From Deltaproteobacteria bacterium (GTDB taxonomy: Bacteria; Desulfobacterota; DSM-4660; Desulfatiglandales; HGW-15): DNA of 22,147 nt. A model generated the notes under the pieces. That model did not search any database and was not told where the DNA came from. It saw only the letters and a list, made by a program, of their open reading frames with translations. The DNA lies in assembly GCA_019308985.1 (NCBI GenBank), contig JAFDHB010000185.1:1-22147 (forward strand). The letters run 5' to 3'. The translations under genes and the position numbers were made by a program. Of this stretch, positions 17,005-22,147 are shown piece after piece. How positions within the stretch are numbered: the first letter of the stretch is position 1; every line of letters starts with the position of its first letter.

Positions 17005-17856
17005 ATGGAAGGAAGGAATCTGATAACCCTCTCATACTACCCTGGGTGCTCCCTTGCCACGACATCCCGGGAAAACAACAGTTCCCTCATATACCTTTTC
17101 AACAGGCTGGGCTATGACCTGGTGGAACTGGAAGACTGGAATTGCTGTGGCAGTTCTTCCGCCCACAGCATCGATACGGGCCTTGCCTTTGATCTGGCCA
17201 GCCGAAACCTGTACCTGGCGCCCCCGGACAGGCCCCTGCTGGTCGCCTGTCCCAGTTGCCTGCTGCGGCTCAATTCGGCTTTTCTCCTTCTCAAGGAGGA
17301 CGAAAACGCCCGGGAACATTTTAGGAAGACATGGGGAAAGCCCTTTAATCCTGACCTTGAAATTCTTCACTTCTTTGAACTTCTGGACCGAATCGATCTT
17401 ACAGGGTATGCCCAGAAACGGCTGGAGGGGCTCAAGTTCGTGTCCTATTACGGCTGCATGCTTGCCCGGCCACCTGCAATGCGCAATGAGAAAAGTTACT
17501 ACGGGCTTATGGAAGAAATATTGGCAAAGCTGGGGGCTGAACCCCTGAGGTGGTCCTTTTCTTCCCGTTGCTGTGGGACCTTCTTGACGGTGGCTCGCCC
17601 CGAGGTAGTCACACCCATGCTCAACACCATAGCAGAGGGGGCAATCAAGGCAGGCGCCCATTGTATTGTTACCGCTTGTGCCATGTGCCACATGAATCTG
17701 GAAGCCCGGTGCACTCTGAAGGAGAAGCTACCTGTCATGCACTTTTCCGAGGTCCTCTCCATGGCCATGGGTATTGAAAAGGCAAAATACAAGGACTGGT
17801 TATCCCGCCACCTCATAGACCCAAGGCCTTTTCTCAAGGTCATGGGTTTGTCCTAA
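17005..17856 (+). CDS. hdrB: Heterodisulfide reductase subunit B-like protein (two CCG domains)
   Basis: A 283-residue protein with two CCG domains (PF02754). The first is C15, CCG at 47-49 and CxxC at 82-85 (CPSC); the second is C151, CCG at 189-191 and CxxC at 225-228 (CAMC). In HdrB these Cys hold the noncubane iron-sulfur clusters that reduce disulfides. ATG 17005, 4 bp after the hdrC stop, is preferred over the longer frame from 16912 because it coincides with the family opening (LITLSYYPGCSL) and a GGGTAGGG ribosome-like site. With HdrC it forms an electron-transfer pair; the actual disulfide or other acceptor in this organism is unknown. Confidence 0.9.
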   Translation: MEGRNLITLSYYPGCSLATTSRENNSSLIYLFNRLGYDLVELEDWNCCGSSSAHSIDTGLAFDLASRNLYLAPPDRPLLVACPSCLLRLNSAFLLLKEDENAREHFRKTWGKPFNPDLEILHFFELLDRIDLTGYAQKRLEGLKFVSYYGCMLARPPAMRNEKSYYGLMEEILAKLGAEPLRWSFSSRCCGTFLTVARPEVVTPMLNTIAEGAIKAGAHCIVTACAMCHMNLEARCTLKEKLPVMHFSEVLSMAMGIEKAKYKDWLSRHLIDPRPFLKVMGLS

Positions 17857-18167
17857 CCTCCTCGCCTGGGACTGTCGCTCAAAGGAAACGGGAGCCTCAA
17901 AGGTAAAGTTTCTTGTTGTGCTTGCAAATCCCACCTGAATATTTATCTTTATCAAACAAGATGAACTCGTAAAAAGTCAAAATTGAGATGGCAAAGTAAA
18001 AAGCTTCAAGTTCAAGGCGCGCAAATCTCGTGTGATGAGGCGTACTTACCGTACGCCGCAATCACAACGAGATCGAGATGAAGCGCAACGCAGAAATCGG
18101 ACTTTTTACGAAGCCATCAACAAGAGACCCTACATTCCCGTGATCATTATCATTGAGCCCCTTTCCC
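17857..18167. other. Spacer between hdrB and polX
   Basis: No gene is evident. It is mostly occupied by the terminal-inverted-repeat element at 17960-18118. The remaining bases on either side show no clear terminator or promoter. Confidence 0.6.
17960..18118. mobile_element. 159-bp MITE-like element (TCGTAAAAAGTC ends)
   Basis: The ends are inverted copies: TCGTAAAAAGTC at 17967-17978 and GACTTTTTACGA at 18100-18111. Including the outer GATG they extend to 19 bp with 16 matches. The centre holds a perfect GGCGTAC/GTACGCC hairpin (18039-18057) inside an imperfect ATCTCGT...ACGAGAT pair, so the element folds into a long hairpin. The sequence (CTTCAAGTTCAAGGCGCGCAA, GCGTTGCGCTTCATCTCG) is a type I recall as dispersed in Desulfobacterota genomes. 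It has no coding capacity and ends 49 bp before polX. Confidence 0.75.
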
Positions 18168-19943
18168 ATGACCAACCAGGAAATTGCAGAGATACTGGAT
18201 CACATCTCCAAGATCCTGAGTATAAAGGGAGAAAACCCCTTCAAGGTAAGGGCTTACTCCAAGGCAGCCCAAATAATAGGCAGCTTGCCTTACCAACTCT
18301 CCTCTGTGGGTGACAAGGGAAGGATAATGGAACTTCCCGGCATAGGGGAAGGAATCGCAAAGAAGGTCACCGAACTCCTGGAGACCGGCAAACTCAAGTA
18401 TTATGAGGACCTCAAGAAATCGGACTATGCGCCCCTCACTGAGTTTCTCGATATCCCGGGAATGGGGCCCAAGCATGCCAGGTTGGTTTACGATGAACTG
18501 GGTATCGACAACCTTCAAGACCTGAAGAAAGCGGCTGAGCAGGGAAAACTGAGGAGCTTGCGAGGTCTTGGCCAAAGGGTTGAAATGAACATCCTCCAGG
18601 GTATTCAGCAACTCCAGAAATACAAGGAAAGGCACCCCCTCGCATTTATCTATCCCAGGGCACAGGAAATCCTTGAACACTTGAGAGGGGTGAAAGAGAT
18701 AGAGCGGATCACCCTTGCCGGATCACTCAGAAGAATGAGGGAGACCATCGCGGACGTAGACATCCTCGCCTCTTCGACCCAGCCTGAGAGGGTAATGGAA
18801 CCCTTCGTGGCTTTACCCCAGGCAAAGAGGGTTATTTCGAAGGGGAAGACCAAATCCAGTATTCTAACCAGGGACGGTTTCCAGGTGGATCTCAGGGTAG
18901 TGCAACCCGAGAGTTATGGAGCCGCCTGCCACTATTTCACCGGTTCCAAGGCCCACAACATAAGAATACGCTCCCTGGGCCTCAAGAAAGGGCTGAAAAT
19001 CAACGAATACGGTGTATTCAAGAATGAGAAGAGAATAGCAGGCCGCAGGGAGGAGGAAATCTTCGGGGCGGTGCAGTTACCCTACATCCCTCCGGAACTG
19101 AGGGAAGACAGGGGCGAGATAGAGGCCGCACTCGAGGGAAGACTTCCCGCCCTTGTCGAAATGGAAGACATCAAAGGGGACCTTCATGTTCACAGCAATT
19201 GGAGTGACGGGAACAGCACCATAGAAGAGATGGCAGAGGCCGCAGTGAAGCGCGGATATGAGTATATCGCCATATGTGATCATTCCCAGAGCCTGGGTAT
19301 AGCCAGGGGTCTTACAGAGGATAGGTTAGCAGAACAGTTGAAGGAGATAGAAAACCTCAACAAGAGACTGAGGAAGTTCAAGGTCTTGAGCGGGATAGAG
19401 GTGGATGTAAAGGCGGACGGCGGACTGGACATGGATAAAGGCATCCTCAGGCAACTTGACATTGTGGTGGCAGCGGTCCACAGCAAGTTCAACCTGAGTG
19501 CGAAGGAGATGACCAAGCGGCTCGTAAGGGCCATTGAAAACCCGCTCGTGCATATCATTGCACATCCGACCGGAAGGCTGATCGGCAAGAGAGCCGCTTA
19601 TCCCTTGGATCTGAGCAAGGTCTTCGATGCGTGCAGGGCAAACGGAAAGGTATTGGAATTAAATGCCCACCCCGAGAGGCTTGACCTGTCGGATTTAAAC
19701 TGCAGGGAAGCTCAGGACAAAGGCGTCATGATCGCCATTTCCACCGACGCCCATATGGCCGCCCAGCTCGACCTGATAAAATTCGGTGTCGCTACCGCAC
19801 GGAGAGGCTGGATTCGACCCGGGAGCGTGATAAACACCCTCCCTTTATCCAGGCTCTTGGCCTTTCTCAAGCGTTCATGGCTTCGTGACAATACACCCCC
19901 CAGCCGCGGGGAATCGGGCTTTCTAGGGAGGCATCAGGGCTGA
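18168..19943 (+). CDS. polX: DNA polymerase/3'-5' exonuclease PolX (PolX plus PHP domain)
   Basis: A 591-residue family X DNA polymerase for gap filling in base-excision repair. The N-terminal third carries helix-hairpin-helix elements (LPGIGEGIAKKV, IPGMGPKHARLV). The polymerase domain has GSLRRMRETIADVDIL with the two metal-binding Asp, and FQVDLRVV with the third. The C-terminal PHP domain retains its metal ligands: GDLHVHSNWSDG, ICDHS, GIEVDV, AAVHSKF, AHPTGR, NAHPERLD and STDAHM, so 3'-5' exonuclease and phosphatase activities are plausible. The frame extends to a TTG at 18153, but ATG 18168 (MTNQEIAEIL) matches the family opening. It converges on the hsp20 genes with only 5 bp between stops and no terminator. 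Confidence 0.94.
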   Translation: MTNQEIAEILDHISKILSIKGENPFKVRAYSKAAQIIGSLPYQLSSVGDKGRIMELPGIGEGIAKKVTELLETGKLKYYEDLKKSDYAPLTEFLDIPGMGPKHARLVYDELGIDNLQDLKKAAEQGKLRSLRGLGQRVEMNILQGIQQLQKYKERHPLAFIYPRAQEILEHLRGVKEIERITLAGSLRRMRETIADVDILASSTQPERVMEPFVALPQAKRVISKGKTKSSILTRDGFQVDLRVVQPESYGAACHYFTGSKAHNIRIRSLGLKKGLKINEYGVFKNEKRIAGRREEEIFGAVQLPYIPPELREDRGEIEAALEGRLPALVEMEDIKGDLHVHSNWSDGNSTIEEMAEAAVKRGYEYIAICDHSQSLGIARGLTEDRLAEQLKEIENLNKRLRKFKVLSGIEVDVKADGGLDMDKGILRQLDIVVAAVHSKFNLSAKEMTKRLVRAIENPLVHIIAHPTGRLIGKRAAYPLDLSKVFDACRANGKVLELNAHPERLDLSDLNCREAQDKGVMIAISTDAHMAAQLDLIKFGVATARRGWIRPGSVINTLPLSRLLAFLKRSWLRDNTPPSRGESGFLGRHQG

Positions 19944-19948
19944 AATTA

Positions 19949-20683
19949 CTATTCGGAGCTGATTGCTATCCTCCTTGTTCTTTCTCTTGCAACAGCGGAT
20001 TTTGGCAACACGATTCTCAGTATCCCGTCCTTGAAGGTCGCTTCCGCCTTTTCCGGCTCAACCTCACAAGGTAAGAAGAAGCTTCGCCGAAAAGAACCAT
20101 AATGACGTTCCACCCGGTAATAGTCCTTCCCCTTCGCCTCTTCCATCTCCCTTTTTTCTCCTCTGATGATAACCCGATCGTCCGTAACGCTCACGTCGAT
20201 ATCATCCTTCTGTACGCCTGGCAGCTCTGCGGTGATTTGGATGGCATCATCGGTCTCGGTCATGTCGACCTGCGGCCAGCTTATAAGATCTCCATGACGG
20301 GCTAGGCCATGTTGAGTCAACCACCAAGGCCGATATAGCCTGGATCTCAGTAGTTCATCAAAGAGTCTGTCAGTGAGCCTCTTCAACTCCCTGAAGGGTT
20401 GATCCCAGGGTTCAAGATCAAGTTCAGAATGACCTTCGGCCCTCACCCGGACTCTTTCCCGTTTCCTTCTCCTCGGTATGAGGTCCCGGACCTTCTCGGA
20501 GAGTCCTTTGACTTCCCTTTTCAGTTCTTCCGCGCCCTCCTTGAAATCCTCACTGGTACCCTTGAGCTTCTCCTTGACTTTCTCGGAAAGCTCGTTCACC
20601 TCTGCTGCCAGGTTATCAATTGCCTCTTTCAATTCCTGGCTGGCATCATCTATTTTCCCCTTCACTTTCTCGCTAATCGCCAT
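19949..20683 (-). CDS. Small heat-shock protein (Hsp20) with long helical N-terminal extension
   Basis: The C-terminal 110 or so residues are an alpha-crystallin domain (VDMTETDDAIQITAELPGV, FKDGILRIVLPK) with a terminal IxI motif (IAI), the ATP-independent holdase fold. The first 70 or so are unusual: charged, amphipathic repeats (KVKGKIDDASQELKEAID, EVNELSEKVKEKL, EVKGLSEKVRDLI) predicted as coiled coil, similar in composition to LEA-like or apolipoprotein-like stress proteins. An Arg-rich linker (RRRKRERVRVR) joins the halves. Total length is about 244, against about 140-160 for a typical Hsp20. The frame reaches an ATG at 20689, but the very strong AAAGGAGG site fits ATG 20683 better (9 nt against 3). 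It is the last gene of a three-gene hsp20 group. Confidence 0.88.
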   Translation of the reverse strand: MAISEKVKGKIDDASQELKEAIDNLAAEVNELSEKVKEKLKGTSEDFKEGAEELKREVKGLSEKVRDLIPRRRKRERVRVRAEGHSELDLEPWDQPFRELKRLTDRLFDELLRSRLYRPWWLTQHGLARHGDLISWPQVDMTETDDAIQITAELPGVQKDDIDVSVTDDRVIIRGEKREMEEAKGKDYYRVERHYGSFRRSFFLPCEVEPEKAEATFKDGILRIVLPKSAVARERTRRIAISSE

Positions 20684-20770
20684 CTTCATCCACCTCCTTT
20701 GCTACCCTGATAGAGCCCGTAGGAAGAAGCCGTTTCCCCTTTTATCCTTCAACGGCCCATGGTGTTTTCC

Positions 20771-20809
20771 CGGGGCGGCTCCAGCAACGCAGGTCAGTCA
20801 GCCGCCCCG
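20771..20809. other. 10-bp inverted repeat between two hsp20 genes
   Basis: CGGGGCGGCT (20771-20780) pairs perfectly with AGCCGCCCCG (20800-20809) over a 19-nt loop. There is no T run on the minus strand after it, so it is not a standard terminator; it may stabilise or separate the two transcripts. Confidence 0.45.
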
Positions 20810-20884
20810 AATACATTTTCTTTCCCCCATCGTCCTGAAAGTGCCCTTTTAGAGCCTCCTACAGGGATTCTCCAATGCTTCTTT

Positions 20885-21292
20885 TCAACTCTTGATCGTT
20901 ATCTTCTTGGGCACGGCAGCTTCCACCTTGGGTAGCCTCAGCGTCAGTACTCCGTCCTTCAGCTCCGCCTCGATCTTTGACTGATCAATGACCTGGGAGA
21001 GGGTAAACTGTCTGTAATATTTTCCCGTGCGATATTCCCTGAGCACATCGACCTCATCAGGTCTCTCCGGAGCCGCGACCTCACCTTCCAGGGTGAGAAC
21101 ATTGTCATTTAGGCTGATGTTAAGGTCATCGGATTTCACGCCGGGCATATCGGCAACGAGGGTTATCTCCTTCTCTGTCTCAAAGATATCCACAGCAGGG
21201 GTGAAGACCAGGCCCGGCCTGGTCTGCTCTGCCGGGGTGGTCACTTCCCTCTTCTCTTTGGCCTGTAGAGCCTTGCTTTCGGTATCTACCAT
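20885..21292 (-). CDS. Small heat-shock protein (Hsp20), compact
   Basis: A 135-residue Hsp20 with an alpha-crystallin domain (PAVDIFETEKEITLVADMPGV, ELKDGVLTLRLPK) and a C-terminal IxI motif (ITI). The N-terminal arm is short (about 30 residues, Lys/Glu-rich), so it may form smaller oligomers than its neighbours. ATG 21292 has GGAGG 8 nt upstream. It lies 47 bp after the 153-residue hsp20 and about 195 bp before the extended one, all on the minus strand. Confidence 0.93.
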   Translation of the reverse strand: MVDTESKALQAKEKREVTTPAEQTRPGLVFTPAVDIFETEKEITLVADMPGVKSDDLNISLNDNVLTLEGEVAAPERPDEVDVLREYRTGKYYRQFTLSQVIDQSKIEAELKDGVLTLRLPKVEAAVPKKITIKS

Positions 21293-21339
21293 CGCACATC
21301 CCTCCTTTCCTTACAGGTCTCGCGCTTGGAAGATTCCTC

Positions 21340-21801
21340 CTAGGCCTTTACTTTGATTTGCCTTGGTTTGGCCTCCTCTACCTTGGGCAACACAACCGTC
21401 AGAACACCATTTTCGCAGCTTGCTTCTACCTTTTCGGTATCTATGGGTGAGGGAAGGGTTATGATACGGCTGAACCTGCCCTCCTCCCTCTCTTTCCTAT
21501 GATAACGTACGTTTTCGCCTTCTTCAGGTATCTTCCTTTCGCCTGAGATGGAAAGGGTATCATTGGTGACGGATATCTCCAGTTCATCTTTGCTGATCCC
21601 CGGTAGTTCGGCTCTCACATAGAAGTTGTCCTTGTCCTCGGTCACATTCGTCAGGGGAAAAACACCTGCGATTGTCTCCCTGAGCAGACCTCCTGCCAGG
21701 TTCTCAAAAAGCCGATCCATCTCCTGTCTCATACGCTCGATCTCTGAAAAGGGACTTGTCAAGTCCAAGCCTGGGAAACCTGCTAGTCTTCTCAACAGCA
21801 T
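21340..21801 (-). CDS. Small heat-shock protein (Hsp20)
   Basis: A 153-residue class-typical Hsp20 with a Hsp20 N-terminal arm (PFSEIERMRQEMDRLFENL), alpha-crystallin domain (LTNVTEDKDNFYVRAELPGI, CENGVLTVVLPK) and an IxV tail motif (IKV). ATG 21801 is preceded by AAAGGAGGG at 9 nt. It is the first gene of the group, next to the leader that holds the promoter-like sequence and hairpins. Three divergent Hsp20 paralogues in a row suggests a specialised stress-response unit. Confidence 0.94.
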   Translation of the reverse strand: MLLRRLAGFPGLDLTSPFSEIERMRQEMDRLFENLAGGLLRETIAGVFPLTNVTEDKDNFYVRAELPGISKDELEISVTNDTLSISGERKIPEEGENVRYHRKEREEGRFSRIITLPSPIDTEKVEASCENGVLTVVLPKVEEAKPRQIKVKA

Positions 21802-21817
21802 AATTACTCCCTCCTTT

Positions 21818-21863
21818 CCCGCATAGAATGAGATGATGCATCTTGCGGGATCGCTGATCCCGC
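21818..21863 (-). promoter_or_regulatory. hsp20 leader with two mutually exclusive hairpins
   Basis: On the minus-strand transcript a perfect 8-bp stem, GCGGGATC with GATCCCGC (21845-21863, 3-nt loop), shares its CCCGCA segment with a second possible pairing, CCCGCA at 21844-21849 with TGCGGG at 21818-21823. TGCGGG adjoins the AAAGGAGGG ribosome site, so the alternative fold could affect its exposure. Pairings are read directly from the sequence; a switch function is inference. Confidence 0.4.
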
Positions 21864-21882
21864 TTCCAAAGATATCTTCGTG

Positions 21883-21915
21883 AAAATCAATAAATCTTGA
21901 TTTTTGTTTGTCAAG
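21883..21915 (-). promoter_or_regulatory. Promoter-like sequence with overlapping palindrome upstream of hsp20 group
   Basis: The minus strand has CTTGACA (21909-21915), which resembles both a sigma70 TTGACA and a heat-shock sigma CTTGA-type -35 box. About 16 bp later comes TATTGA as a weak -10. Across the spacer lies a perfect inverted repeat AAAATCAA/TTGATTTT (21883-21890 and 21897-21904), which would suit a repressor. No CIRCE (TTAGCACTC/GAGTGCTAA) is present. Confidence 0.45.
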
Positions 21916-22034
21916 ACCCGCCGAACAAAATCGAGTCCCGATTGAGAGGCGGGGACCCGCCCTTGACTTTAGGGAAATTGTGATTATCGATTAGCCAGGT
22001 TCGTCCATATACTAAGCTCTTTCCGAAAGGTTAA

Positions 22035-22147
22035 ATCCGGGTAGGAAGTGGCCTTAGCGGCCACCCCCTCCCGACAGAACGGCTCGTACCGGCCAGGTAA
22101 GCCGCTCTTCGATTAGCGACTGAACAAGGATTGTTCAAGAGATCGCT
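22035..22147 (-). mobile_element. 3' end of a group II intron (domains V and VI), cut by the window edge
   Basis: On the minus strand, 22107-22077 folds like group II intron domain V. An 8-bp lower helix GAGCGGCT/AGCCGTTC contains the AGC triad with the characteristic G-U pair, then comes an upper stem UACC/GGUA with a 2-nt CG bulge on the 3' side. The upper stem-loop is short (31 nt in all, against about 34) and lacks a GNRA loop. Four nt later, 22072-22039 forms a domain VI-like hairpin: GTGGCC/GGCCAC extended by GGGGAGGG paired with TTCCT-CCC, leaving one bulged A (plus-strand T at 22042) where the branch point is expected. A 3' splice site 7 nt on would fall at about 22035. A further hairpin TGAACAA/TTGTTCA (22121-22137) lies upstream. 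The maturase gene would be beyond the window. Confidence 0.6.

Larger units (their letters stand above)
21802..22034. other. Gene-free leader region between hsp20 group and intron-like end
   Basis: No gene is found in this stretch. It holds the hsp20 ribosome site, hairpins and promoter-like sequence described separately. The remaining 21916-22034 shows no clear gene or structure; it would be the 3' exon side of the intron. Confidence 0.5.

Noticed and set aside
21802..22034. CIRCE/HrcA operator upstream of hsp20
   Set aside because: Neither TTAGCACTC nor GAGTGCTAA is present; the palindrome found has a different sequence.
1..22147. CRISPR array, tRNA or rRNA genes
   Set aside because: No regularly spaced repeats of CRISPR type, and no cloverleaf or conserved TTCGAAT-type arm or rRNA segment was recognised by eye; a tRNAscan or Infernal search would be decisive.

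Overview
The window looks like a chromosomal contig from a Gram-negative anaerobe, most likely a Desulfobacterota ('Deltaproteobacteria') lineage. The reasons are a lipopolysaccharide inner-core and lipid A gene cluster, an HdrC/HdrB pair, a reductive-dehalogenase-like corrinoid/iron-sulfur protein, a CACHE-PAS hybrid histidine kinase, a bacterial PolX with a PHP domain, and several small palindromic repeats of the kind seen in these genomes. The assignment is inference from gene content; no rRNA, tRNA or CRISPR array was found.

Left part (1-4.7 kb, minus strand). The edge holds the first 38 codons of a REP-associated tyrosine transposase. Next to it is a collapsed restriction-modification island in which a RadC-like gene, a type I restriction HsdR gene and an ORF6N gene are joined end to end. 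Each is cut inside a conserved domain, and short shared sequences lie at both joins. Beyond a bidirectional terminator and two dispersed repeats lies an archaeal-type AAA ATPase gene with a perfect 14-bp tandem repeat just before its start.

Middle part (4.9-11.2 kb). A plus-strand reductive-dehalogenase-like gene carries a one-base frameshift. It converges on a compact minus-strand envelope operon whose transcription order is lpxK, lpxL-like acyltransferase, waaF, gmhB, waaC. These genes cover lipid A 4'-phosphorylation, late acylation, heptose precursor synthesis and addition of core heptoses. A 184-bp element with perfect 15-bp inverted ends sits between waaF and gmhB. Upstream of lpxK, about 1.3 kb lacks a recognisable gene and is built of dispersed repeats, including a 159-bp palindromic element flanked by direct repeats.

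Right part (12.4-22.1 kb). A BMP/PnrA-family periplasmic binding protein sits 13 bp before a hybrid histidine kinase (also frameshifted by one base), with no transporter genes nearby; this suggests a periplasmic ligand-sensing pair. hdrC-hdrB and polX follow, separated by another 159-bp terminal-inverted-repeat element. Converging on polX are three minus-strand small heat-shock protein genes, the last with a long helical N-terminal extension. Their leader holds a promoter-like sequence, an operator-like palindrome and two mutually exclusive hairpins. At the right edge, the minus strand carries what looks like domains V and VI, the 3' end, of a group II intron.

Main points for follow-up: the group II intron end, the BMP-histidine kinase pair, the restriction-island scar, the hsp20 leader, and the two one-base frameshifts, which could be real or sequencing errors.
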